From Phoronis australis (lineage: Eukaryota > Phoronida > Phoronidae), in assembly GCA_002633005.1 (NCBI GenBank), contig NMRA01000116.1, forward strand, positions 566,521-630,520: a DNA stretch of 64,000 bases. The letters are read 5' to 3'. Shown here piece after piece: positions 43,351 through 56,299 of this stretch (its first letter is position 1; each line of letters opens with the position of its first letter). The translations under genes were made by a program, and so were the position numbers. Under the pieces are notes generated by a model. It was not told where the DNA came from. It searched no databases and saw nothing but the letters and a program-made list of their open reading frames with translations.

Positions 43351-43779
43351 TAAGTCAGGGCATTACCATAAAGTTGTATAGGAAGCAATGAAAAGCTATA
43401 ACTCTATTCCATGAAATCAGAAATGGCATTAGTCATAGCCTTAAACAAAAAACACACAATATGGATAATAAGTAATGGTAATTGATTTTGCAGTGACTGT
43501 GGGCTTTCTAAATGATTACATTAAGTGGCACCCATTCCCATGAGTTAAGATACAAACAGAATCACACACCAGGAACAGGAGGCAAGCACAAACGAGCCAC
43601 ATGCACCCCGGAAACAAAGCCTTTCTTCAACTGCTGTGCATAACAGTAGGTGCGGTACTGAGACTGGGCAGGGAGCATGAGACAACTGTTTCACATTGAC
43701 CATGTGACACAAACTACAATATTATGTGCTCAATAAAGTAGCACAATAAGGGACCATCTGTGTTAAGGTTACCTAAACC

Positions 43780-44190
43780 TTTAGAAAAATATTCAATTTT
43801 GGCCAACTTCGGAACATCGTATCTGAGAAATGGTAGATCGGATTCACACGAAGCTTTCATAATATGCCGTTTTCCAAAACGGAGTTAGGAATTGTTTTAA
43901 AAATGTTCCACTTTGGAATGAGTTGCTATAAAAGGCTAATGTATTTTTTGTGAAAAATCTTTTTAATTTACATAAAACGCAAACAAGACGATAGCTAGGA
44001 AAACTGTGATGGCGGTTCTGAGATTTTACCAAATTTGGTTATGTTATTGATTCTGTTAGAATGTACCTTTCTTTTTTTTGCTAAATTTTCCTAAGAGACC
44101 TAATTAGAGACAGATTGGTGTAAAATCAAAAATCTAATTCTGCAGAATTTCTACTTTGTAGACAGCTGGGTAAATGCAGACTTGTCGATA
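43780..44190 (+). repeat. Dispersed repeat family, copy
   Basis: Same family as 16180-16600, with ggccaacttcggaacatcgt, ctgagaaatggtagatcgga and cataaaacgcaaacaagacg. This copy is bounded by ttaaggtt near 43765 and its inverse aaccttaa near 44190, which could be short terminal inverted repeats. Confidence 0.55.
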
Positions 44191-44443
44191 AACCTTAAGT
44201 ACCAATATTGTAAAAGGAAGACTGCCAAACCCTATCTAGAAATACACATGAATTTCGCACTGACAATTAAAGATGAGTAATTAGCAGAGAGCTATCACTG
44301 TACATGTAAGCATGAGGATGAAGACAGTCAGTCATTCTGATAATACAATTAATCCAACAAAATAAATTGCTCTGATGTGTACAAGACTAGCTTCATTAGT
44401 TCTGATCTCTGTTGTCAGATAAACGAAACAATTTGGTTGGATA

Positions 44444-47096
44444 AGACATCGAACAGAGCGCGAAGCCCAGAGCTTGTAACAGACTTCAATTCTATTACAA
44501 CACAACTCGTTCTTGGTGCCACATAAATGTCAAGAAATGCAGCAACTTGGGACATTATAAACGTGACGACAAGTTTTTATTATTGTTGTTGTTGTTGTTG
44601 TTGTTTATCTAAGTAACTCACAAGTTGAAACAAGTTCACTTAAGTCTCCCAAGAGTCCCTAACGTGCCTCCCGACACACACACACTAACACACACCAACC
44701 ACACAAACACACACACCAGCCCACAGGAATAAATACATAACATGCACGTTAACTACACGTTTTATATGGGAGACGTTACAATAGCCAGAGTTAGTGTACT
44801 GAATAAATATTATCATGAAACGTTCGGATGTGTGTAAATATTTACAGCAATTCTCCACTTATTTTGCCAAAAATAACTGCCAGACTTATTATTTTTCTAT
44901 TTTTAAAGGATGACAACTTAGACGCAAGTAACCATAATTTCTTAACGTGTATTTTTGAGGAAATTTTGAAAAATTTTATAAAATCTCACTTAGCAGTCAT
45001 ACTGTAGTAAAGAATTTCCATACGCAAAACAGAAACTGAGGCAGAGGCCAATAACACAAATGCGTGTAGCTTGACATACTTATACCACAAATTCAACTTT
45101 TACACAAACTCAATTTCCTCAGCCTGCCACATGGCCAAACAATAACCTTTCGGGGAGATTGCATGGACACGTGACATCGTGGTTATTCTGGACGGAGTCA
45201 AGATGTATGAAGTATAAAATTCAATAAAATCAAGACACAATAAACATAAACACATATAAAAGCAGGAGACTGGTGTTGACATACACACTGTAGGGCACTT
45301 TTCACCCGAGGCAACCTTTTTGTGCTTGAAATAATTAAGCTAAAGAAGACAGCCATATTGAGTTTATGCGTGGATCGCCTCAGACTAATTCACTTCAAAG
45401 TTGCAAGAAATAAAACTTCTCACTTAATCTCCACCAGATTCTCCACATTTTCTCAATAGCCATTGTGTGTTGTAAAAAAGAATTATTTAAATACGGTAGA
45501 CGATGCTTTGGAATAAGACTTTGACACCAGCTCCAGATAATCAATTCAAGTAAATCGAGCTAAATGTTTGTATGACTGTCCACTTTTCTGCTTCACGATG
45601 TCAGCTGTAATCATACAAAAATAGGAAGGCCATATCGTCTTCATACTAGAAACCTGTCGGTTAAACTTCATAGAAATCCACCAAGGAATTTTGAAGAGAG
45701 AGAGGAAAACATAAAAATAAAATTGCCACTACAAGACACGGCAGTGTCGGATTCATCGTAAAAAGNAGACATCGAACAGAGCGCGAAGCCCAGAGCTTGT
45801 GACAGACTTCAATTCTATTACAACACAACTCGTTCTTGGTGCCACATAAATGTCAAGAAATGCAGCAACTTGGGACATTATAAACGTGACGACAAGTTTT
45901 TATTGTTGTTGTTGTTGTTGTTGTTGTTTATCTAAGTAACTCACAAGTTGAAACAAGTTCACTTAAGTCTCCCAAGAGTCCCTAACGTGCCTCCCGACAC
46001 ACACACACTAACACACACCAACCACACAAACACACACACCAGCCCACAGGAATAAATACATAACATGCACGTTAACTACACGTTTTATATGGGAGACGTT
46101 ACAATAGCCAGAGTTAGTGTACTGAATAAATATTATCATGAAAGTTCGGATGTGTATAAATATTTACAGCAATTCTCCACTTATTTTGCCAAAAATAACT
46201 GCCAGACTTATTATTTTTCTATTTTTAAAGGATGACAACTTAGACACAAGTAACCATAATTTCTTAACATGTATTTTTGAGGAAATTTTGACAAATTTGA
46301 TAAAATTTCACTTAGCAGTCATACTGTAGTAAAGAATTTCCATACGCAAAACAGAAACTGAGGCAGAGGCCAATAACACAAATGCGTGTAGCTTGACATA
46401 CTTATACCACAAATTCAATTTTTACACAAACTCAATTTCCTCAGCCTGCCACATGGCCAAACAATAACCTTTCGGGGAGATTGCATGGACACGTGACATC
46501 GTGGTTATTCTGGACGGAGTCAAGATGTATGAAGTATAAAATTCAATAAAATCAAGACACAATAAACTAACATAAACACATATAAAAACAGGAGACTGGT
46601 GTTGACATACACACTGTAGGGCACTTTTCACCCGAGGCAACCTTTTTGTGCTTGAAATAATTAAGCTAAAGAAGACAGCCATATTGAGTTTATGCGTGGA
46701 TCACCTCAGACTAATTCACTTCAAAGTTGCAAGAAATAAAACTTCTCACTTAATCTCCACCAGATTCTCCACATTTTCTCAATAGCCATTGTGTGTTGTA
46801 AAAAAGAATTATTTAAATACGGTAGACGATGCTTTCAGTTGGAATAAGACTTTGACACCAGCTCCAGATAATCAATTCAAGTAAATCGAGCTAAATGTTT
46901 GTATGACTGTCCACTTTTCTGCTTCACGATGTCAGCTGTAATCATACAAAAATAGGAAGGCCATATCGTCCTCATACTAGAAACCTGTCGGTTAAACTTC
47001 ATAGAAATCCACCAAGGAATTCAGAAGAGAGAGAGGAAAACATAAAAATAAAATTGCCACTACAAGACACGGCAGTGTCGGATTCATCGTAAAAAA
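44444..47096. repeat. 1.3-kb direct duplication around a single n (45766)
   Basis: Bases 44444-45765 and 45767-47096 are near-identical, both starting agacatcgaacagagcgcga and both including a (GTT)n run and a CACA-rich stretch. Differences are scattered substitutions and small indels. The boundary falls exactly on the n, which again fits two haplotypes joined end to end. Confidence 0.9.
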
Positions 47097-50000
47097 GTCC
47101 ATCATCTGCTGTCACTGCCACTATACCATTGCCATTTGTACCCTGAAATAAATAGGTTTGCAGGAGGACCTAGTACAGGTGAAAATTCAAACCAAAACCC
47201 AATTACCTGAAGCCCAATTTTCTCTGCCAACACAACTGAGAGCCAGCTGGCTGGGCTGCCAACAGTCCACAAGCACACAGCTATATGATATAATGAGGTG
47301 TCATAAAATATTACATAGGTGACCAAGCAGCCCAAGCAGCATGACAGAATTCAATGGGGTCTTGTTTTGCAAAATTTAATAAATTCCAAACTTCACAGGA
47401 TCTTCCTCCCATTGTTAATATTTACCATTGCTGGGTTCCTCATGACTGATTGCCATGAGGTCATTGCTAATGTGGTAATTGCTCTCTCTCTCTCTACTCT
47501 ATACAATAGGACCTTTGAACAAATTCCCTGATATTAACAGTCTTCTTGAACATTGTGGGACTGCTGGTGAAGGTACTGTGAAATGGGCACAATTGGCCAT
47601 GAAGATCCAGCAAAAGAGTTCTGGAGATAGTGCACTGGAAACCAAGGCTTGGAATTTTCCGCTTTTTTCTCTTATTCCCTCCACGCATTTTTGTTATATT
47701 TCCTCGGAAAAAATCAGATTTGCCATAAAATTTTCACCATAAATTGGTTTCTAACCACAGCGTTGCTGACGACTCGAAAAGCAGAGACTGCTCTTTATGT
47801 TTTGGAAGAACGAAAATCATAATTGCCGAGGCACCTGGGATTACATGGTTTATCAATGGCGTCTGCATATGGTATTCATCGCAGTGACAAATAGTGCGAT
47901 TCTGCAGCCAAAAATGCGTGGAGCTTGGAGTAGACAGAAGATTTTGTGGCAAAATAGGATAAAAGAAACGGTCAATGTCGGTGTTTGTAAACAACAAAGG
48001 TCTGGGTTTGCGCTCTGTAAACAGAGGAACAATTAGGGCGTGCGTGGCCGAATCGCGGAGAACCACCTAAAAACAATGAAACACAACAAAGAAAAATGCT
48101 TTCTGAAAGGAAATTCAACCATAACCGGTAATTTGTTGAATTGGAATCGTGGGATGAGTGACGTACGAAATTCTTTTGTTTGATGCCATGTGCAATTCTG
48201 TGCCGGCAGTTGCCAAGTTGGCTGCTATGTCCGAGTCCGCCGATTTTCCACGTGCCGCCGAAGCGAGTTACAAAGTGCTATTTTCGTTACTGCAAATGTG
48301 CTTTAAGTTGCTGCTAATGTATTCCAATTTATTTTGACATTTTTCAAGTTATATTTTTGTTCAAAAGTCTTATTTTGACCGACTCGAGTTTTGCAGTTCA
48401 AGAGAGGAGTGGTCACGTGGCAGGTTCTGGATGATCTGATTGGTCTAAGTCATTGTTTATAAATTCTGCTAGCCTATTTTGGGTGTCCTTGTAGTTATTT
48501 CTTATGTCACGTAGTTTGTTCTACACTAGCGTGGGTTATGAACAAAATCTCCTGTAAGACAAGTACCATTTTAAGCTGAAAAGTTTGGCCAACTTACGAT
48601 TGTGATTATTGTGTTTCATAGTTTAAAGTATGTTGTTTTTAACTTTCATTTTTTCTATGCTACTTTTGGGGTATGAGCCACAGGTTTTCGTCTTGACCTT
48701 TTTCCATTGTGTTGGAATTAAATTTTTTTTTTAATTAAATGGGTATGTATTTCAGGCTTTCCAGATTATCTGGGTTGATTTTCAAAATTTTTTAATAATT
48801 TTGTATCGTAATTATAAGAACTTAAAATAATGAAAATAATTTTATAGGTCTCCCTGCAGCAAATCAAGAATAACCTTCTGTCTCTCACACTGCAAATTTT
48901 GCATCATTATCTTTATTATTTTAATTTTTAAAAAATATCTTTTGTTGCATCTAAGATCCTTCATTATTGTTACTGAAATAGATGTCAGGAACTGCATTTT
49001 GCCAACACAACACAGTTACAGGGCATCTTGTGATAATAATGTTTACTTTCAATCTGTTGAGGTATGGTTGTTTAGATTGCAATGTGTATTTGGGCAGTAA
49101 AAATTTTCCTCTTTTTGTCATGGGTCATTCCAAGACATGGGGAACCCAGACACCCAGACAGAGATGACGCCAATATGCATATGTGGGAAAATAAAAAGGG
49201 AAAATGTGATGTACTGTGCATACATGCAACTAAATCCTGCTACACCACTGGATAAGATTGATAACAATGTGATAAAGGCAATTCATAAACTTAAATCTAG
49301 ATATGTTTAGCATTATTTATACATACATTTTTCATAGACTTAACATGAATTTGTATACGATCTTATCAGTGAATTCCTGGCCAAAGAACCAACAGAAATT
49401 AAAACATGAAGTTATACATATCCAAAAAAATGGCTACCGTGTTGAAATTATGTGGAAACCCTTTTTTCATTTAGTCAGGCGTGCGCTTTGTTTTAAGTGG
49501 TTTATTAGAAATATAATGTGAAAGGGATGTCATTCATGTTAAGCAGGATATAGGAAAGTGCCAATCAAGAACAAACAACTTCACCCGCTTAAACTGCTCA
49601 GAGATTTCTGCTTTTGCAACCCCTATTAATACACGATGTGTTCGAATAAGCAATTTATCGATAGCGTTATTTTGTAAAAGCTCACACAGCATGTTTTGCA
49701 CATCAATAACTCGTGTGTGGGCAAGTGAAAAAACAATTTTCTCTTAATAAATGGATTAGTGGAATAATAGTCATTGTGACTTGGATTTCAATACTCAACA
49801 TGGACAGTGTGATGCCACAACTAATAGCACAATTTCCTTCAGTAAACATCACCCAGGATGTTAGCGTTCCAGGTTGCCAGGCAACTATTCCTTGTTAAAC
49901 CCACAAGGTTCGTACACATATAAGTAAAAGGCAGTGTGGAGGGAGTAGTAGTAGGACGCAACATTGTCTGCGGCTGTCAACCAATTAATCTGACGGTTGA

Positions 50001-50287
50001 CAAACAACAACACCAAACTCTTAAAAGTGTGAGCAATGGCTTATTTTGATAGGGCTGTCATAGGTTCTATTGATATTGATCAATGATGTTAAATCCGTAG
50101 ATGGTGGTGATCTATTGTGGAGTAGTCGTCAGAACTGTCTCATTGATCATTCAGGATTCAAGCTTGCAAAGAAGCTTTGCCAAGGACTATTGAGCCTTCA
50201 AGCATCACTTCCTAATGGCAATCAATTATTGACAGCAGATATATTATCCGAGCTGGGGTAGCAGACTCCCAGAGACATTCTTGCAGG
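47097..50287. other. Region upstream of the GPCR, no confident gene
   Basis: A GC-richer patch at about 48150-48440 contains an E-box (cacgtg) and an attgg motif and could be a promoter. ORFs here (for example minus 47734-48066 and a plus stretch 47515-47700) show no family resemblance. A (CT)n run sits near 47484-47500. I see no convincing exon. Confidence 0.4.
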
Positions 50288-51292
50288 ATGCTCCCAGGAA
50301 ATCACTCCCATTGTGTCAACTTCTCATCATGTTGTGCTTTTCAACCAGATACGACAACCCAAGTGGGCGAGATAACGAGACGGTATGCTTCCGTGCATGG
50401 GTACGTGGCTCTCATGATATCCATATTTGGCATATCCACCAACGTGGCCAGTATGGTCGTCTTGACCAGGCCACGAATGAAGAAAATGGTGTTCAACTTT
50501 CTACTCTTGTTTCTATCTATGGCTGACTTTGGACAGATGTTGTTGTATATACCTATCACATTGCATTTCTATATCGTGCGTGGTGACGGAGTGATGCCAA
50601 GGATAGCGAGCCATAGTAAATATTGGATGTATTATCGTACTGTTTTCTTCATTCTTGCCAGCATACTGCACACCATAGCCATTTGGATTGTCGTCACGCT
50701 GGCAACATTTCGTATAATATGCATTCGGATGCCTCACAAATTCACACAGTTGTGCAACTGGAGACGCGCTAAGATTTGCATGCTAGTCGTCACTCTCTGT
50801 TCCATTATAATAGTGATGCCGCTCATTCCCTTTTACCAAGTGGTAAAAATCAACTGCATAACATTTAGCATATACACCCAAGCCCTAGAGGAGACGATGG
50901 AAGTCCCCCTGTCTACTTGGATCTATACGACTGGTGCTGTTATCATACCCTGTTCTCTGTTGTTCATCCAGACCATTATATTAATATCAAGCCTACGGCA
51001 TGCCCAACGGAAACACAGCAATATGACGCAAAACCAGGTGACAGGAGGACACGAAGATACCAACCACAACACAGCTATGCTTGTGGCCATTGTCATAGTC
51101 GTCCTGCTGTGTGAGTTACCCTATAGTATAATGCCCATATCTGATGGCAAGTTGTACAAGGAGATGTTAGAATTCATGGACATACTGTCTCATATTAACA
51201 ACGCCACCAACTTCATCTTTTATTGTACACTCAACAGAAATTTCCGCAAGACATTTTTAGAGATTTTTTGTTCGGCTGGACGACAGTTGTAG
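50288..51292 (+). CDS. Class A (rhodopsin-family) peptide-type GPCR, intronless
   Basis: One 334-residue ORF encodes a seven-helix plasma-membrane receptor. Helices fall at about 39-60, 68-90, 115-141, 162-182, 209-235, 262-283 and 296-314. The short N-terminus has two N-glycosylation sites (NHS at 5, NFS at 11). Helix 2 has the L..AD signature (SMAD, 77-80). The start of helix 1 (HGYV) and HTIAIWIVVTLATFR in helix 3 resemble the myosuppressin, sex-peptide and nematode DMSR receptors. Motifs are altered: TFR replaces DRY, CELP replaces CWxP, and NFIFY replaces NPxxY. No cysteine sits at the usual start of helix 3, while C190 is present in loop 2. It may be a neuropeptide receptor; the ligand is unknown. 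An AATAAA lies at 51730. Confidence 0.87.
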   Translation: MLPGNHSHCVNFSSCCAFQPDTTTQVGEITRRYASVHGYVALMISIFGISTNVASMVVLTRPRMKKMVFNFLLLFLSMADFGQMLLYIPITLHFYIVRGDGVMPRIASHSKYWMYYRTVFFILASILHTIAIWIVVTLATFRIICIRMPHKFTQLCNWRRAKICMLVVTLCSIIIVMPLIPFYQVVKINCITFSIYTQALEETMEVPLSTWIYTTGAVIIPCSLLFIQTIILISSLRHAQRKHSNMTQNQVTGGHEDTNHNTAMLVAIVIVVLLCELPYSIMPISDGKLYKEMLEFMDILSHINNATNFIFYCTLNRNFRKTFLEIFCSAGRQL

Positions 51293-52980
51293 GTAATAGG
51301 TTTGTGCGTTTGTCAATCGAGACAAAAACTGACACAAAAATCAATTTTCTTTTTTCTAAATTCGTATTGTTTACGAGTCAATCTCAATCAATATCATGGG
51401 CTAGTATAATGGTCTCAGGCAATATATATTGAAAATTAATTTCATTTCTCAGAAAGGGACGTTTTTGACAAAACATCCTTTAGAAGGTTGAAAAGGTTCA
51501 TTCCTGGCTCATGATAAAAAGCATAATATGCTCTCATAAGGAAAAAGTACGTTCAGCCCAACTGTAATATTTAGGGCTTGCGGACAGTCAGCTAATCATC
51601 CATAGACTAGAGGCTCCAGCCTCATCAAACGTTATAGGCAACTTTAAATGGAATTTGCCAATAGCATTTAGCAAACAATGTGATGAAAAGTGGAATGTGG
51701 GTTTGTCATATTTGAAATTAATCAACAACAATAAACATTAAGAAAATTCAACTTGACTTAAGTAACATAGTTCATACAGTACAGCTGTCACTGATACAAC
51801 GAGTTGTAAAGTTTGATTATTTGTAGCAAGGGTGTTGCCCATTTAAAATTATGACATAGCAATTTCTTGGTGTTTATTTTTGTGCAAAACAGCTGGCGAA
51901 TCATTATCCATAAACCAAAAGACGACATCGCGAGGATTCACCCAGTACAAAAAGTATCAATGTTTATCAGACTACTTCCCTGCTCACTCACCTTGAAACA
52001 GGTTTTAGAGAATATTAGAAAAATTTCTCTTAATTTGTAAAAGTTAATGGCCAGTAATTTTAAGAGTTTTGTTTCTAAAAATAATCATTCACATGACAAA
52101 AAACATTTTCAATATACCATTTGTAAACTTGACAATCATTCAATTCATATACACTGTCTAATTCGGTCCCCAAAAGAACCAAGATATTTACAAACAATTG
52201 ATATAACAGCACAAATCTTTCTTCACAAAATGTTCAGAGTACATTAGATAGCCTGACTGCTATCACAGTACAGTAAGCATTACTTGCAATCCAGCAGCAA
52301 GAGAAATAAATATTCCATAAAACTACTGAGGCAGATGTTGGTACATTCAACATAGCACAAGGTAACACAGATGTACTTCCACTATAGTTGTTCATTAATA
52401 TATCATACTTTCTGCAGTTGTCAGTTTAGTAGAGACTATAAATCATCAATAAGCTAAAATTGAGAAGCAACCGAACGGAACACTATTGGGTCACAAGAGA
52501 GTTGTGATGTATAAATGTTACAATAGATAACGTGAAAGCACAAGATTCAATAAATACTACAAAATGAAATACAATAAGATACAGTAAACAAATGTGGCAG
52601 CACTCAGTGTTACGCTGTCATATTAAGTACCCGTGTAATGCATTTGCATTTGCTTGATAAATAAAAAATCCTTGGAGTACACCAGGATGTTCGGATATAA
52701 TTTAACAAAGTCATTTACCGTAGATGTCATATATCATTAAGCCTAAATGATTATATATTAAAGGTGAATAATTATTAGTAAAAATAGAATATTTTATCAT
52801 GTGTATCACAAATCTTCACTTCTCAATTCATACTTTTCCCAACGTATAAAGTCATTTTCAGTTTTTATATAAACTAGATTGAAATGCTTTATAAACAATT
52901 GATTTACAAGTAAGAATCGTGGTTTACAAAATGCAAAATGATTTTTAAATGAAAGCGCTCCGAGGAGCGAACCTTGGCGA
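51293..52980. other. Downstream of the GPCR, nothing recognised
   Basis: AT-rich sequence, with a candidate polyadenylation hexamer at 51730-51735 for the GPCR. No other coding or RNA feature was recognised. Confidence 0.5.
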
Positions 52981-52987
52981 AATTAAC

Positions 52988-53176
52988 CAAAAAGATGACG
53001 ATGAAGATGATGACGAAGATGACGAATATGACGAAGATGGTGGTGAGGATGAACAAAAGAAGTTAATAACATACACATGACGAACGTAGGAGTCCGAAAT
53101 CAGTAAGAAAAAGGCTAGTCTTGAGCGACACTTGGCGAAATTAAGGAAAAGACGGAGATGATGACGAAGATGATGA
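52988..53176. repeat. GAT/GAC-rich triplet array running into a gap
   Basis: Degenerate GAT/GAC/GAA triplets, interrupted by unique sequence containing two copies of gcgaaatta (near 52977 and 53134), so the array has a longer higher-order period of about 150 bases. The gap begins inside the array, which probably caused the assembly break. Confidence 0.8.
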
Positions 53177-53999
53177 NNNNNNNNNNNNNNNNNNNNNNNN
53201 NNNNNNNNNNNNNNNNNNNNNNNNNNNNNNNNNNNNNNNNNNNNNNNNNNNNNNNNNNNNNNNNNNNNNNNNNNNNNNNNNNNNNNNNNNNNNNNNNNNN
53301 NNNNNNNNNNNNNNNNNNNNNNNNNNNNNNNNNNNNNNNNNNNNNNNNNNNNNNNNNNNNNNNNNNNNNNNNNNNNNNNNNNNNNNNNNNNNNNNNNNNN
53401 NNNNNNNNNNNNNNNNNNNNNNNNNNNNNNNNNNNNNNNNNNNNNNNNNNNNNNNNNNNNNNNNNNNNNNNNNNNNNNNNNNNNNNNNNNNNNNNNNNNN
53501 NNNNNNNNNNNNNNNNNNNNNNNNNNNNNNNNNNNNNNNNNNNNNNNNNNNNNNNNNNNNNNNNNNNNNNNNNNNNNNNNNNNNNNNNNNNNNNNNNNNN
53601 NNNNNNNNNNNNNNNNNNNNNNNNNNNNNNNNNNNNNNNNNNNNNNNNNNNNNNNNNNNNNNNNNNNNNNNNNNNNNNNNNNNNNNNNNNNNNNNNNNNN
53701 NNNNNNNNNNNNNNNNNNNNNNNNNNNNNNNNNNNNNNNNNNNNNNNNNNNNNNNNNNNNNNNNNNNNNNNNNNNNNNNNNNNNNNNNNNNNNNNNNNNN
53801 NNNNNNNNNNNNNNNNNNNNNNNNNNNNNNNNNNNNNNNNNNNNNNNNNNNNNNNNNNNNNNNNNNNNNNNNNNNNNNNNNNNNNNNNNNNNNNNNNNNN
53901 NNNNNNNNNNNNNNNNNNNNNNNNNNNNNNNNNNNNNNNNNNNNNNNNNNNNNNNNNNNNNNNNNNNNNNNNNNNNNNNNNNNNNNNNNNNNNNNNNNN
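53177..53999. other. Assembly gap (N run)
   Basis: 823 undefined bases, most likely more of the flanking triplet/minisatellite array. ORFs across it are not real. Confidence 1.
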
Positions 54000-55849
54000 A
54001 CTGACGAGGGTAAAAAAAAAACAAACTTAGTGGAAGAGCAACATACTTGGCGAACAAGTAATAATTCGTTTCTGCCTAAATTAGGTAAAATGACAACCAG
54101 AAAATCTTAACAAGCCACAGAGCTAACTGCTTATCAGTCTGAGGTCACCAGTTATGGCAAGCATATTGCTAGGTACATTACCGGTACAACAAAAGCAAAG
54201 TCACCGAGTTCATAATGTTCATGCGCATGATAAAGTATGCACTCAAGGTTAGAGTACGCTTAAAAAATGCTAGCGCAACCACACTTAGTTACATGCTTTG
54301 AGTATAATGATGTCCAGACGATTAGAACATAGCAGTCATAATTGATTAAGTTAGGAGTGGATGACTAGATGTCTAAATTACAATTCTACTTAACTCCTGT
54401 TCTTGAAATCTAAATAATGCAGAACTTGCTTGAAGTGTGCATCATATATTCAGGAATATTATGAAGTAGCAGTGCTGCCACATAATTGTCAATTGGCCGT
54501 TCCAATTTTCTCTTAGTTACAAGTAAATTAATTTGAAATGCTTTGTACCCTTACTAACAGCAAAATCTCATCAATTTAAAACACAATGTAAGAGACAATT
54601 GATACTTCATTTTCTCATTTTTTTCACACCGGACAAGTAGCACTAGAGTAAATTAAACACCTTAATTTAATCAAGTTCTGTACCATTGTTATCATCAGAA
54701 AATGAAAATCTCGAAAATTTACGGGCATTCAGAACTACGTTTGAAGCCAATGACACATGAAATAGGGAAATTCTAATAATTATTTTTGTCTGAAAATGGC
54801 GACATTTCACCATAGGCCCACCTATACTACTTTCACATGTCTGACATAAATGCAATGCCTAATGGTTTAGTTCTACCTTACCTTTTGATCGTTTTATTTA
54901 GTTTTGGCAGTACATACCAAGAATTGTACAACGACACTTGGCTTACCTCAAAATCCAGCTGCTGCCTGCTGGTTTGGTAATTAGTCCGGTTATGTTGAGG
55001 AGAACTAATGAGCAACGTTTTAGGATATAAAAGTAACATTTCTTATCCAATTTTCAAAATTCGAAAACCTAACCAGGTGAGCTTTTCACGAACTATTCAA
55101 ATAATTATGCTATTAACAAAACTTTCAAGACAAAAATTTGAAAACACAAATAGTCACCCCCAGTGTGCTTATGAAGGGTCTCATTATCTAGAGAATGATA
55201 ACATCAGCAGCCTGAGGTGATTTAATTAACCACAACAACCTTTGATCTAAACTGGCAGATTCTGAGGTGCACAAACCGGTTGAGCTGCCCAATCTCGACC
55301 GGTCAGGGTGTCAAAATAGGTCTCCTTTCATTATATTTATTTTCTTTAATTGCAGTTTATAGCAGTATTTCATTGCATGTTATCAGTTTAGGCTCACTAC
55401 TTTTTAATGGATCCACTCTCAAAGAGTTTGGTTGTAGTTATGTTGGTGTATTTTCATGCTGTGCTAATGAATAGCAGAAACTAAACAGCAATGCCATTTT
55501 AACATAATTTATGCTAATCAAAGTGTAATTGTATTCATTGACAACTTGTAAATATGAAATCAAAAAGTTCTGCAAATAGGTGACCTTTGCACTAATGATG
55601 TACCCCGCGGGCTCATACAGCCCGCGTCATGCAGTGTTATTCCCCAGCACCACATCACGAAACTTACTGGACATGGCTCAGTGATTTGCGGCAGATCATT
55701 TTCGCCACAAAACACGCTCTTACGAACATTTGCCAATATTCAACCTACTTCATATTCACATCCTCACTATAGGTTTCTAGCTAATTTGGTCAAGCAATCA
55801 TAGAAATAATGAATTACCCTGCAAGTTCCAAGTTAAGGTTATGTAAGGT
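54000..55849. other. Non-coding stretch, nothing recognised
   Basis: Between the gap and the next dispersed repeat I see AT-rich sequence with no recognisable gene, RNA or transposon ends. A palindromic cccgcgggctcatacagcccgcg lies near 55605. Confidence 0.45.
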
Positions 55850-56230
55850 TATGCAAGGTTATGTAAGAACTCTTTACTGACAAGTCTGCATATTTATCCA
55901 AATATCCACAAAACTATAGATTTTAAACCAATCAAACTGTATATTTTCAGAAGTAAGAAGCCTGTTGAAATTGATTTTTAATTTTTTACCAATCTGCCAT
56001 TAATTGTGTCACATGATCATGTCTTCCAGTAAAATTTATCAAAAACCAAAGATATATGGCTAGCAAATCAATGGTATCAATAGTACGATCAAATTTCATA
56101 AATTATATAAATTATATAAAAACTAATGTTCAAGATCAGGTCTCAAAACCAACGTTTCAATGTTTATACCAGTTTATTTTCATTTTACGTAATTTCAGAC
56201 TTTTCTCACGAAGTTCTATTCTTTATAGTT
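55850..56230 (-). repeat. Dispersed repeat family, reverse copy
   Basis: Reverse copy of the family at 16180-16600, with tgtgtcacatgatcatgtct near 56006 and three short ggttatg(t/c)aa units at its left end (55837-55866). Confidence 0.5.
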
Positions 56231-56299
56231 AAAGTCTCATGGAAATAAGTTTTCAAAAATATCCTATTTGGTTACTCATAGATTCTGTATAAGTTTTGA

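Noticed and set aside
47102-47335. Two-exon minus-strand model with a 60-bp intron (…KIGLQ joined to GTNGNGIV…)
   Set aside because: Splice signals are plausible, but the second part overlaps the end of a duplicated repeat block and the peptide has no recognisable family. It is probably chance.
50281-50526. Overlapping ORFs inside the GPCR gene on both strands
   Set aside because: They are shadows of the 334-codon receptor frame, which alone has seven clear membrane helices.
52945-54057. 370- and 290-codon ORFs
   Set aside because: They run through an N gap; only short low-complexity ends are real sequence.
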